A program made the position numbers and the translations under genes. A stretch of DNA of 64,000 bases from Phreatobacter oligotrophus. GTDB lineage: Bacteria; Pseudomonadota; Alphaproteobacteria; Rhizobiales; Phreatobacteraceae. The notes beneath the pieces are model-generated. The model was given only the letters and a program-made list of their open reading frames with translations. It was not told where the DNA came from and did not search any database. Shown here piece after piece: positions 1 to 7,824 of this stretch. The stretch is taken from assembly GCF_003046185.1 (NCBI RefSeq), contig NZ_PZZL01000005.1, forward strand, positions 310,001 to 374,000, given 5' to 3'. Within the stretch, counting starts at the first letter, position 1. Every line of letters begins with the position of its first letter.

Positions 1-171
1 GCGATGCGCCATGTCGCCGGGCTGGGCCATGACAAGCTGGCGAGCGATACGGACGGCGATGCTCGCCTCGCCACGCTTCAGGGCGTAGCGCGCCGCGCCG
101 GTGGCATATTCCACCGCATGGCGCGTGGTGCGTTCGTCGAGCGGGCGCGCCCATTGCACTGACGTGGCCAT
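1..171 (-). CDS. Unknown protein, N-terminal 57 residues only
   Basis: This frame is open from an ATG at 171 to the window edge, so only the first 57 residues are visible. A GGGGAG ribosome site lies about 7 bases before the ATG. The visible part is mostly helical-looking, with charged and aromatic residues (start MATSVQWARPLDER) and no signal peptide. I do not recognise the family. The gene lies downstream of the flagellin pair on the same strand, and a CtrA-like box (251-266) lies about 80 bases upstream. A motility or cell-cycle link is therefore possible, but it is inferred only from position. Confidence 0.6.
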   Translation of the reverse strand, partial: MATSVQWARPLDERTTRHAVEYATGAARYALKRGEASIAVRIARQLVMAQPGDMAHR

Positions 172-250
172 CTGCGTCTCCCCTGCGCACGACAGGACGG
201 CGCCGCGCGAGCCGCAGGGCCGTCCGTTAACGCAGTCTTGCCGAAGCTGG

Positions 251-266
251 TTAACGTCCCTCTAAC
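251..266 (-). promoter_or_regulatory. CtrA-like box upstream of the truncated gene
   Basis: Read on the plus strand the site is TTAA-N7-CTAAC. On the minus strand it is TTAG-N7-TTAACC. This is one base away from the alphaproteobacterial CtrA consensus TTAA-N7-TTAA. It lies about 80 bases upstream of the leftward gene starting at 171. A further TTAAC occurs at about 228. Binding is inferred. Confidence 0.4.
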
Positions 267-296
267 GCATCGCCTCGCGGCGCCGGGAAGGCTGCA

Positions 297-326
297 AACG
301 AAAAGGGCGGCCCGAGGCCCGCCCTT
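297..326 (-). terminator. Rho-independent terminator of first flagellin gene
   Basis: Arms of 8 bp (AAGGGCGG / CCGCCCTT, 303-310 and 319-326) are followed on the minus strand by TTTTCGTTTG. The hairpin begins 24 bases after the flagellin stop codon. Confidence 0.8.
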
Positions 327-350
327 CCCAGTTGTCTCCGAGGTGTGGAC

Positions 351-1445
351 TTACCGGAGGAACTGCAGGACCTGCTGGTCGCCCTGGGAGGCGAAGGACA
401 GGGCCGAGGTGGCGAGCTGGGCGCGGGTGTTGAGGGCCAGCAGGTTCGCACCCTCTTCGTTCTGGTCGGCCAGCGTCAGGTTGTCGGCGCCGCCCTTCAG
501 GGTGTTGATCATGGACTTGGTGAAGTCCTGGCGGTTCTGCACCACCGAGAGGTTCGAACCGAAGGCCGAGGACTGCGACCGCAGCGAGTTCATCGCCGTC
601 GTGAGCTTGCCGAGGATCGAGTCGAGGCTCGAGTCGCTGTCCGCCACCGAGGTGACCTGCGCGTCGATGCCGAGGTTGCTCGAGTTGATGGCCTTGCCGC
701 CCTTCGACTGGATCGTCACCGAGGACGAGCCGGTCTCGTTGAAGGTGATCGCCAGGGAGTCGCCGCGCAGCAGGTTGATGCCGTTGAAGGAGGCGTCTTC
801 CGCGGTGCGGTCGAGCTGCTGGCGCAGGTCGTTGAACTGCGTGATCAGGTCAGCGCGGACAGTGTTGCCGCCAACGGTGCTGCCGGTGCCGACCGAGCCC
901 GAGTTGGTGACGGTCAGATCAGCGGTCGAGAGGTTCTCGATGCGCAGCTTGCCGTTATCGTTCGAGGCGCGGACCTTGCCGGTCAGCGAGCTGTTATTGT
1001 TGATGTTCTTGACGACGTCGTCGATCGTGTCGGTGGACGTCACGGAGATGTTGACGGCGGTGGAGCCAACCGCGCCGTTCGAGATCGAAACGGTACCAGC
1101 GGCGCCGGCCGTGAAGCTGTAGCTGTCGCCCTTCCAGGACTTGTCCTGACGAGCCTGGCGGATCGTCGACTGCAGCGACTCGACGGTCTTGGTGATCGAC
1201 TTCAGGCCGTTGTCGGCGGCTTCGAGGGTCTTGATGCCGTTCGACATGCCGTCGAGCAGGGCACCGAGGTCGTTACCGCGCGAGTTGAGCGCAGCGGCGG
1301 TGAAGAAGTTGGTCGGGTTGTCGAGGGCCGAGTTGACCTTCTTGCCCGAGGCCAGGCGGCCCTGAATGACTTCGCGGTTCGAAGCGATGTTCTGCAGGGC
1401 GAGGAGGTTCGAGCGGACGCCGCGCGAGATGGTGATGTCAGACAT
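351..1445 (-). CDS. Flagellin (copy A)
   Basis: This is a 364-residue flagellin, the filament subunit exported by the flagellar type III system. It shows the conserved N-terminal D0/D1 helix region (start MSDITISRGVRSNLLALQNI) and the conserved C-terminal helix ending LQFLR. The Ser/Thr/Asn/Gly-rich middle part (about 105-225) matches the exposed D2/D3 domains. No signal peptide is present, as expected for this export route. It is about 94 percent identical to copy B directly upstream (23 differences counted by eye, equal length). Each copy has its own leader and terminator, so they are probably separate transcription units. An AGGAGAGGG ribosome site precedes the ATG. Family assignment is firm; the specific gene name is not. 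Confidence 0.97.
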   Translation of the reverse strand: MSDITISRGVRSNLLALQNIASNREVIQGRLASGKKVNSALDNPTNFFTAAALNSRGNDLGALLDGMSNGIKTLEAADNGLKSITKTVESLQSTIRQARQDKSWKGDSYSFTAGAAGTVSISNGAVGSTAVNISVTSTDTIDDVVKNINNNSSLTGKVRASNDNGKLRIENLSTADLTVTNSGSVGTGSTVGGNTVRADLITQFNDLRQQLDRTAEDASFNGINLLRGDSLAITFNETGSSSVTIQSKGGKAINSSNLGIDAQVTSVADSDSSLDSILGKLTTAMNSLRSQSSAFGSNLSVVQNRQDFTKSMINTLKGGADNLTLADQNEEGANLLALNTRAQLATSALSFASQGDQQVLQFLR

Positions 1446-1541
1446 GGATACTGCCCTCTCCTAGGGACCCCTGCTTCTGAGGGGATAACGAAACGCAACC
1501 TCCACTTCCTGGGAGGGCCCTCAGTTCTCGAAGGCCCGGAC
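1446..1541 (-). promoter_or_regulatory. Conserved structured leader of flagellin A
   Basis: The roughly 95 bases before the ATG closely match the leader of copy B (2837-2930). The parallel elements are a CCCCT/AGGGG hairpin (1468-1484), a CCTCCA/TGGGAGG hairpin (1499-1516), and a third weaker element (about 1516-1536). The Shine-Dalgarno lies just after the first hairpin. Conservation outside coding sequence suggests post-transcriptional control. In Caulobacter, FlbT acts on a flagellin leader; whether this leader is an FlbT target is inference. Confidence 0.5.
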
Positions 1542-1692
1542 AGTCTGCAGCCGACATCGTTAACAAAGCGCATACGGGCAGGAACTTTTTACCATCTCCG
1601 CTGACGGAGCATTATCCTTGATCTTTCGTTGCCGCCGTAAGCCCTTGGCTCGCCATGGAAAGAGGCCGTGGCGCAGCGGCCCCGCGACAACG

Positions 1693-1720
1693 AAAAAGGG
1701 CGGCCCGAAGGCCGCCCTTT
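1693..1720 (-). terminator. Rho-independent terminator of second flagellin gene
   Basis: A perfect 11-bp stem (1695-1705 with 1710-1720) has a TTCG tetraloop on the minus strand and is followed by TTTTTCG. It sits 22 bases after the flagellin B stop. Confidence 0.88.
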
Positions 1721-1741
1721 CCGTCGTCCCGTGAAGGGAGA

Positions 1742-2836
1742 TCAGCGGAGGAACTGCAGGACCTGCTGGTCGCCCTGGGAGGCGAAGGACAGGGCCGAGG
1801 TGGCGAGCTGGGCGCGGGTGTTGAGCGCCAGCAGGTTCGCACCCTCTTCGTTCTGGTCGGCCAGCGTCAGGTTGTCGGCGCCGCCCTTCAGGGTGTTCAT
1901 CATGGACTTGGTGAAGTCCTGACGGTTCTGCACCATGGAGAGGTTCGCACCGAAGGCCGAGGACTGCGAGCGGAGCGAGTTCAGCGCCGTCGACAGCTTG
2001 CCGAGCACCGCGTCCAGACCCGAGTCGCTGTCCGCCACCGAGGTGGCCTGGGCGTCGATGCCGAGGTTGGTCGCGTTGATCGCCTTGGCGCCCTTCGACT
2101 GGATCGTCAGCGAGGACGAGCCGGTCTCGTTGAAGGTGATCGACAGCTTGTCGCCGCGCAGCAGGTTGATGCCATTGAAGGAGGCGTCTTCCGCGGTGCG
2201 GTCGAGCTGCTGACGCAGGTCGTTGAACTGCGTGATCAGGTCAGCGCGAACGGTGTTGCCACCAACCGTGCTGCCGGTGCCGACCGAACCCGAATTGGTG
2301 ACGGTGAGGTCCGACGTCGAGAGGTTCTCGATGCGCAGCTTACCGTTGTCGTTCGAGGCGCGGACCTTGCCGGTCAGCGAGCTGTTGTTGTTGATGTTCT
2401 TCACGACGTCGTCGATCGTGTCGGTGGACGTCACGGAGATGTTGACCGCCGTGGAACCGACGGAACCGTTCGAGATCGAAACGGTACCAGCGGCGCCGGC
2501 CGTGAAGCTGTAGCTGTCACCCTTCCAGGACTTGTCCTGACGGGCCTGGCGGATGGCCGACTGCAGCGACTCGACGGTCTTGGTGACCGACTTCAGGCCG
2601 TTGTCGGCAGCTTCGAGGGTCTTGATGCCGTTCGACATGCCGTCGAGCAGGGCGCCGAGATCGTTCGAACGCGAGTTGAGCGAAGCAGCCGTGAAGAAGT
2701 TGGTCGGGTTGTCGAGGGCCGAGTTGACCTTCTTGCCCGAGGCCAGGCGGCCCTGGATCGTCTCGCGGCTGGAGGCGATGTTCTGGAGAGCGAGGAGGTT
2801 CGAACGAACGCCGCGCGAGATGGTGATGTCAGACAT
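1742..2836 (-). CDS. Flagellin (copy B)
   Basis: This is a second 364-residue flagellin with the same domain plan as copy A. D0/D1 helices lie at both ends, with a polar Ser/Thr/Asn-rich centre. Differences from copy A cluster at about residues 23-93 and 230-325. The centre (about 94-230) has only two changes and the last 40 residues are identical. This is unusual because flagellin centres normally vary most. An AGGAAAGGGA ribosome site precedes the ATG. The gene is divergent from the small gene at 3083, across an AT-rich region carrying a CtrA-type box. Two flagellins may co-assemble in one filament, as in rhizobia, but this is inferred. Confidence 0.97.
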   Translation of the reverse strand: MSDITISRGVRSNLLALQNIASSRETIQGRLASGKKVNSALDNPTNFFTAASLNSRSNDLGALLDGMSNGIKTLEAADNGLKSVTKTVESLQSAIRQARQDKSWKGDSYSFTAGAAGTVSISNGSVGSTAVNISVTSTDTIDDVVKNINNNSSLTGKVRASNDNGKLRIENLSTSDLTVTNSGSVGTGSTVGGNTVRADLITQFNDLRQQLDRTAEDASFNGINLLRGDKLSITFNETGSSSLTIQSKGAKAINATNLGIDAQATSVADSDSGLDAVLGKLSTALNSLRSQSSAFGANLSMVQNRQDFTKSMMNTLKGGADNLTLADQNEEGANLLALNTRAQLATSALSFASQGDQQVLQFLR

Positions 2837-2930
2837 TTCAGATCCCTTTCCTAGGGTCCCCTGCTTCTGAGGGGAGGACGATGACGCCTCCCAATCCTGG
2901 GAGGTCCTTCAGTTCTCGAAGGCACGGCGA
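2837..2930 (-). promoter_or_regulatory. Three-hairpin leader of flagellin B
   Basis: Three consecutive hairpins are visible: CCTTC/GAAGG (2906-2922), CCTCCCA/TGGGAGG (2887-2904) and CCCCT/AGGGG (2858-2874). The ribosome site and ATG follow. The same order occurs before flagellin A. A leader of this kind can control translation or message stability. Confidence 0.5.
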
Positions 2931-3021
2931 CTGTCCCTTACGCGACTTAAAGAATGCTTTTTTCTGAGCTGAACTTTGACAAACCGGAATTAATGGTAAA
3001 CAGAACCAGAATACTACTATA

Positions 3022-3044
3022 TTAACTGAACATTAACCTTGACA
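3022..3044 (+). promoter_or_regulatory. CtrA-type box next to a TTGACA -35-like element
   Basis: TTAA-N7-TTAACC at 3022-3038 is an exact match to the CtrA full-site consensus and abuts TTGACA at 3039-3044. CtrA boxes often overlap the -35 region of activated promoters. A transcript would begin just before the gene at 3083. No good -10 is visible (GTTCGA at 17-bp spacing). The flagellin B start lies 186 bases away on the other side. Confidence 0.55.
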
Positions 3045-3082
3045 ATTTACTTACAAGCACCGTTCGAGCACTCAGGTGATTC

Positions 3083-3436
3083 ATGGCCGAGATCGTCGCA
3101 GACACCGCCCTTCCCGCTCTCGCCGACGGCCCCGGGGCGCAGGAACTCGGCGTGCTGCTGCAGATCGAGGACATCGATACCGTGGGCAAGAGCATCGCCT
3201 GGCTGGTCCAGGAGATGCTGCTGAAGGGCTTTGACGCCATCAGCCATGCCGATCTCGCCGCACGGGTGGAGCTGATCCTCACGGCGATGCCGAGCGCCCG
3301 GCCGCTGATCCTCGGCATGCAGTTCGCGATCATGGAGGAGGACTTTGCCCTCGCCTTCGATCACGCCGCGCTGCTGGTCGAGCGCGAAAGCGAGCTGATG
3401 GCGAAGGCGCTGGCCGCAAAGGGCGCCGGCGTCTGA
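3083..3436 (+). CDS. Small unknown protein (117 aa), divergent from flagellin
   Basis: This is a 117-residue acidic protein with no signal peptide or membrane segment and many short hydrophobic/charged helices (for example LGVLLQIEDIDTVGKS and AWLVQEML). It ends in an Ala/Lys-rich tail. I do not recognise a family. The ATG at 3083 follows CAGGTG at a usual spacing. The gene lies 45 bases after an exact CtrA-type box and points towards the sugar-nucleotide cassette about 100 bases downstream. Its placement between flagellin and sugar genes suggests a role in motility or surface assembly, but nothing in the protein shows this directly. Confidence 0.75.
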   Translation: MAEIVADTALPALADGPGAQELGVLLQIEDIDTVGKSIAWLVQEMLLKGFDAISHADLAARVELILTAMPSARPLILGMQFAIMEEDFALAFDHAALLVERESELMAKALAAKGAGV

Positions 3437-3480
3437 GCCGCGCCCGCCGGGCCGGGAGCGTCCGGCAACGGCATTCACCG

Positions 3481-3497
3481 TTTACCATGCGTTTACC
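3481..3497 (+). promoter_or_regulatory. Tandem TTTACC(AT) motif before the sugar-nucleotide cassette
   Basis: TTTACCATGCGTTTACC repeats TTTACC with an 11-bp period, giving TTTA-N7-TTTA. Each half differs by one base from the CtrA half-site TTAACC. It lies 43 bases upstream of the preferred start at 3540. This is a candidate degenerate CtrA site. Confidence 0.35.
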
Positions 3498-3539
3498 ATG
3501 TCCGCCCATCCTCCGCCCCATGCGGACCAGGGGCCATTC

Positions 3540-4346
3540 ATGCGGGTCGTGATTCTCGCGGGCGGAAGGGGCACTCGGATCTCTGAAGAGACCGATGTGA
3601 AGCCCAAGCCCATGGTCGATGTCGGCGGCCGGCCGATCCTCTGGCACATCATGCGCCACTATGCGGCCCAGGGCTTCGACGACTTCGTCATCGCCGCTGG
3701 CTACAAGGCCGACGTCATCAAGCGCTTCTTCCTCGACGAGATGCGCCTCGCCGGCGACATCCTGGTCGACACCCGCCACGGCCAGGTCACCCGGAGCGGC
3801 CCGGTCTTCGACAACTGGCGCGTCCGCATCGTCAATACCGGCCTCGACACCAATACCGGCGGCCGCATCCTGCGCCTCAAGCCCCATCTCGACGGCGCGC
3901 CCTTCCTCGTCACCTATGGCGACGGCGTCAGCGACGTGCCCGTCAAGGCCGTGGTGGCGCAGCACCAGGCCCAGGGCCACCTCGCCACCATCACCGCCGT
4001 CCATCCCCCCGCCCGCTTCGGCGGCATCCGCTTCGAGGGCGACGACATCGCCGGCTTCGTCGAGAAGCCGCAGATCGGCGAGGGCTGGATCAATGGCGGC
4101 TTCGCCGTCTTCGAGCCCGGCGTCTTCGACTATCTCGCCCTCGACGGCGATGACGGCTCGCTCGAGGTCGCGCTCTACGAGCGGCTCGCCCGCGACGGCA
4201 AGCTCGGCGCCTATCGCCACGAGGGCTTCTGGCAGTGCGTCGACACGCTGCGCGAGCTCCGCCTGCTGCAGGGCCTGTGGGACTCCGGCAAGGCGCCCTG
4301 GAAAACCTGGATCGACGAGCCCCGCCGCTCCGTCGCCGCAGCGTGA
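3540..4346 (+). CDS. rfbF: Glucose-1-phosphate cytidylyltransferase
   Basis: This sugar-nucleotide transferase would convert glucose 1-phosphate and CTP to CDP-glucose, the first step towards CDP-linked deoxy or amino sugars. Counting from the ATG at 3540, the protein is 268 residues (family about 257). It shows the nucleotide loop LAGGRGTR (6-13), KPKPM (21-25) and the metal/sugar motif YGDGVSD (126-132), all typical of RfbF. An in-frame ATG at 3498 would add 14 residues. It has no ribosome site, while AGGGG precedes 3540 and the family starts with this beta strand. The stop is 8 bases before the next ATG, so translation is probably coupled. A related uridylyl or thymidylyl specificity is less likely. 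Confidence 0.88.
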   Translation: MRVVILAGGRGTRISEETDVKPKPMVDVGGRPILWHIMRHYAAQGFDDFVIAAGYKADVIKRFFLDEMRLAGDILVDTRHGQVTRSGPVFDNWRVRIVNTGLDTNTGGRILRLKPHLDGAPFLVTYGDGVSDVPVKAVVAQHQAQGHLATITAVHPPARFGGIRFEGDDIAGFVEKPQIGEGWINGGFAVFEPGVFDYLALDGDDGSLEVALYERLARDGKLGAYRHEGFWQCVDTLRELRLLQGLWDSGKAPWKTWIDEPRRSVAAA

Positions 4347-4354
4347 GGCACCCC

Positions 4355-6556
4355 ATGAAGATCCTGCTCACGGGCCATGCCGGCTATGTCGGCACCGTTG
4401 CCACCGGCGTGCTGACGGAAGCCGGCCACGAGGTGATCGGCCTCGACACCGGCTATTTCGTCCCCTGCCACACCGAGGGCCTGGAACCCGTCGATCCGGT
4501 GCGCACCATCGCCAAGGACGTGCGCGACATCACGGCCGAGGACCTCGCCGGCTTCGATGCGGTGGTCCATCTCGCCGCTCTCTCCAACGATCCGATGGGC
4601 GATCTCGCCCCGGAGCTCACCGCCGCCATCAACCGCGACGCCACCATCGCCCTCGCCCGCATCGCCAAGGCGGCCGGCGTCACGCGCTTCGTCTTCGCGT
4701 CGTCCTGCTCGATCTACGGCGCCGGCAACCCCGACCTGCTCCTCGACGAAAGCGCACCGGTCAATCCGCTCACCGCCTATGCGTCGAGCAAGGTCGAGAG
4801 CGAGGCGGGCCTGCTGGCCCTCGCCGACGACGGTTTCGTCCCCACCTTCATGCGCAACGCCACGTGCTACGGCCTGTCGCCGCGGCTGCGCACCGACCTC
4901 GTCCTCAACAATCTCGTCGTCTCGGCCCTGTCCACCGGCGAGGTGAAGCTCCTCTCCAGCGGCCTGTCGTGGCGCCCCCTGCTGCATGTGCGGGATCTCG
5001 CCCGCGCCGCCGCGGCCATCCTCGCCGCCGACCCCGCCACGGTGCGGGGCGAGGCCTTCAACATCGGCCAGAACAGCGAGAACCACCTCGTCCGCGACAT
5101 CGCGACCATCGTCGCCGAGGCCGTGCCGGGCTCCCGCGTCACCTTCGCCGAGGGCAACACGATCGACCCGCGCTCCTATCGCGTCGACTTCGGCAAGTTC
5201 GCCGCCGCCTTCCCCGACTTCCGCTTCCTCCACACCGCCGCATCCGGCGCCAAGGAGCTCGTGGCCGCCCTTGCCGGCCGCACCACCGCCGATGATCTCA
5301 GCGGCCAACGCTATGTGCGCCTCGCCCGGCTGAAGAGCCTCATGGCATCGGAGAAGCTGGGCGGCGACCTCACCTGGCGCACGGCGCGCGAGACTACCCC
5401 GCTCACCGTCAAGCGCGAGCGCGTGCCGGTGGCCGGGCCCTCCATCACCCAGCGCGAGGTCGACCTGACCGCCGAGGCCGCGCGCCACGCCTGGTTCGAG
5501 AACCACGCCAAGTACAACCAGCGCTTCGAGGCCATGGTCGCCGAGCAGACGGGGCGCAAGCACGCCATCTCGCTCGCCCATTGCACCTCGGCCATCCACC
5601 TCGCCCTCGCGGGCCTCGGCATCGGCCCTGGCGACGAGGTCATCGTCCCCGAATGCACCTGGGTCGCCACCGCCTCCCCGGTGGTGCAGATCGGCGCCAC
5701 GCCGGTCTTCGTCGACATCGATCCGGTCTCCTGGTGCATGTCGCCGGCGAGCCTTGCCGCCGCCATCACGCCGAAGACCAAGGCCGCCATCGTCGTCGAC
5801 CTCTATGGCGGCATGCCCGACTGGGCCCGCCTCGAGACCATCGCCCGCGACGCCGGGATCATCCTCATCGAGGACGCGGCCGAGGCCATCGGCTCGCGCT
5901 TCCGCGACAAGCCCGCCGGCGCCTTCGGCCGCGCCTCGGTCTTCTCCTTCCACGGCTCCAAGACCGTCACCACCGGCGAAGGCGGCATGCTCGTCACCGA
6001 CGACGATGCGCTGGCCGAACGGGTCAACATCCTGCGCGACCAGGGGCGTCATCCCACGTCCCGCGCCCTCGTCACCGAGGAGGTCGGCTTCAAGTACCGG
6101 ATGTCGGCCATGCAGGCCGCCATGGGCATCGCCCAGATGGAGCGCCTCGACGACCTCATCGCCATGAAGCGCGACATCTTCCACTTCTACGCCGAGGCGC
6201 TCGAGGGCACGCCGGGGCTCACGCTGAATGCCGAGCCGCCCCATGTCTTCAACACCTACTGGATGGTCACGGCCGTCCTCGACCCGAAGCTCGGCCTGCT
6301 CAAGCAGCAGGTCGCGGCCGAGCTCGGCGCCGAGGGCATCGACACCCGGCCGTTCTTCTATCCGCTGAGCTGGCAGCCGGCCTTCCGCAACCAGCCCTCG
6401 GCCGCAGGCGCGAGCGCCCGCAATCCCAACGCCTACGCGATCTCGCCGACCGGCATCAACCTGCCGAGCGGCTACAACGTCACCCGCGACGTCGCCGGCC
6501 GCGTCGCCCGTAGCCTCAAGTCCATCCTCGCGCGGCACGCCCGCCGCGTCGCCTGA
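4355..6556 (+). CDS. Fused NAD-dependent epimerase/dehydratase and DegT-type aminotransferase
   Basis: This 733-residue protein joins two enzymes. Residues 1-about 330 are an extended SDR sugar-nucleotide epimerase/dehydratase. It has the dinucleotide loop GHAGYVG (7-13), SSCSIYG (116-122), YASSK (142-146) with catalytic Tyr142/Lys146, and the sugar-binding WRPLLHV region (206-212). Residues about 365-733 are a PLP-dependent DegT/DnrJ/EryC1/StrS aminotransferase, with IEDAAEAIG (505-513) and SFHGSK, where Lys536 should bind PLP. The linker (330-365) is polar. These are separate proteins in most organisms. Together they could make a keto sugar and aminate it on one chain. The ATG at 4355 was chosen over upstream in-frame starts because these lie inside rfbF. 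A GT2 gene follows after 13 bases. Confidence 0.92.
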   Translation: MKILLTGHAGYVGTVATGVLTEAGHEVIGLDTGYFVPCHTEGLEPVDPVRTIAKDVRDITAEDLAGFDAVVHLAALSNDPMGDLAPELTAAINRDATIALARIAKAAGVTRFVFASSCSIYGAGNPDLLLDESAPVNPLTAYASSKVESEAGLLALADDGFVPTFMRNATCYGLSPRLRTDLVLNNLVVSALSTGEVKLLSSGLSWRPLLHVRDLARAAAAILAADPATVRGEAFNIGQNSENHLVRDIATIVAEAVPGSRVTFAEGNTIDPRSYRVDFGKFAAAFPDFRFLHTAASGAKELVAALAGRTTADDLSGQRYVRLARLKSLMASEKLGGDLTWRTARETTPLTVKRERVPVAGPSITQREVDLTAEAARHAWFENHAKYNQRFEAMVAEQTGRKHAISLAHCTSAIHLALAGLGIGPGDEVIVPECTWVATASPVVQIGATPVFVDIDPVSWCMSPASLAAAITPKTKAAIVVDLYGGMPDWARLETIARDAGIILIEDAAEAIGSRFRDKPAGAFGRASVFSFHGSKTVTTGEGGMLVTDDDALAERVNILRDQGRHPTSRALVTEEVGFKYRMSAMQAAMGIAQMERLDDLIAMKRDIFHFYAEALEGTPGLTLNAEPPHVFNTYWMVTAVLDPKLGLLKQQVAAELGAEGIDTRPFFYPLSWQPAFRNQPSAAGASARNPNAYAISPTGINLPSGYNVTRDVAGRVARSLKSILARHARRVA

Positions 6557-6569
6557 TCCGGAGCCCTCC

Positions 6570-7823
6570 ATGGCCGCCAGCGCCGTCGCCTCGACCCCGA
6601 CCGCCCCCGCCGAGGCGCGGCGGCCGCTGGTCACCATCGCGCTGCCGACCTACAACCGCGCGCAATATCTCGACCGCTTCTTCACCCACCACATCCAGGC
6701 CTTCGAGGCCCGCGGGATCGATTTCGAGATCCTCGTCTCCGACAACAAGTCGACCGACGACACCCCGGCCATCGTCGCCCGCTGGGCCGCGGCGGACCCG
6801 CGCATCCGGCCGGTACGCCAGATCGAGAACATCGGCGCCTACGGCAACTTCCTCTACACCTGGCGGCAATCGCGCGGCGAATTCGCCATCTGGGTCGGCG
6901 ACGACGACCTGCTCGTGCCGGATGTCGTCATTGGCTACCTCGGCCGCCTTGCCGCCGATCCCAACCTCGTCATGGTCCAGGCGCCCTGGATGCTCATCGA
7001 CGAGACCCGCGACAATGCGGAGATGGGCACCTTCTACCGCATCGGTGGTGAGCGCCTGTTCCGCAAGGGCGAGCATGAGGCCTGCCTCGACTTCATGCTG
7101 ACCCACCACATCTTCCCCGAATGGTTCATCATCCGGACGAGCGTGGTCCACGACGTCATCGAGCCAGTCACCCCTTACGCCTTCCATTACTTCGCCCATC
7201 TTGCCCGCGCGCTGGCCGTCGGCTCGGTGCTCTTCGCGCCCGAGCCCTTCGCCCGCGTCACCGCCATCTCCAAGGGCGGCGTGAACCATTCCGGCAACAG
7301 CGAGACCATGGACGGCTGGGACCGCTTCCGCGGCGGCGTCGAGTTCTTCGCCTCCTATATCGAGCCGGCGCCGCTTGCCGATCCCGTCGCGTCCGCGCCG
7401 CTGCTGCGCCGGTTCCAGGAGTTCACCATCAAGCGCATGCAGGTGGCCATCAACCTGCACATCTTCGCCGGCAACTGGAGCCACGCCTATCACCTCGACC
7501 GCCGTGTGCGGGCCTATGGCCAGCCCGGCTGCCATCCGGACATGCGCCCCGTCGTGTCCGGTCTCTGCGCCCTCGAGACCCTCGTAGCAGAGGCCCGCGC
7601 CCAGGCGCGCCATCTCGTCGTGCTCGACGACATGATCGCCGACGACACGCTTGAGAGCCTGACGCCCAAGGTGCGCGAGGCCTTCATCCGCCGCCGGGAC
7701 CCGCGCGCCGCCTCGCCGACGCCCAAGGCCTTCGCGCTGATGACGCCGCCGGCGACCGACCTCCTCGGTCCCGACGACATCATCCTCGACCTTCACGCCG
7801 CCTTCCGGCGCACGCCGGCCTGA
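6570..7823 (+). CDS. Family 2 glycosyltransferase
   Basis: This 417-residue protein has an N-terminal GT-A fold. It shows the strand VTIALPTYNR (21-30), the nucleotide-binding SDNKSTDDT (58-65) and the metal motif GDDD (110-113), all typical of GT2 enzymes that move a sugar from a nucleotide donor. No membrane segments are seen, so it is likely cytoplasmic. The C-terminal half (about 230-417) is not recognisable by eye and may bind the acceptor. It sits between the amino-sugar fusion enzyme and an acetyltransferase, so it probably uses the sugar made by this cassette. The acceptor could be a surface polysaccharide lipid or flagellin; context does not decide. The next gene starts 1 base after the stop. 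Confidence 0.88.
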   Translation: MAASAVASTPTAPAEARRPLVTIALPTYNRAQYLDRFFTHHIQAFEARGIDFEILVSDNKSTDDTPAIVARWAAADPRIRPVRQIENIGAYGNFLYTWRQSRGEFAIWVGDDDLLVPDVVIGYLGRLAADPNLVMVQAPWMLIDETRDNAEMGTFYRIGGERLFRKGEHEACLDFMLTHHIFPEWFIIRTSVVHDVIEPVTPYAFHYFAHLARALAVGSVLFAPEPFARVTAISKGGVNHSGNSETMDGWDRFRGGVEFFASYIEPAPLADPVASAPLLRRFQEFTIKRMQVAINLHIFAGNWSHAYHLDRRVRAYGQPGCHPDMRPVVSGLCALETLVAEARAQARHLVVLDDMIADDTLESLTPKVREAFIRRRDPRAASPTPKAFALMTPPATDLLGPDDIILDLHAAFRRTPA

Positions 7824-7824
7824 C

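Noticed and set aside
345-2854. Open frames antisense to both flagellins
   Set aside because: They are Arg/Val/Asp-rich translations without any domain. The minus strand has clear flagellins with terminators.
4211-6637. An 800-codon antisense frame under the fusion enzyme
   Set aside because: The plus strand encodes recognised epimerase and aminotransferase motifs. The antisense frame has none.
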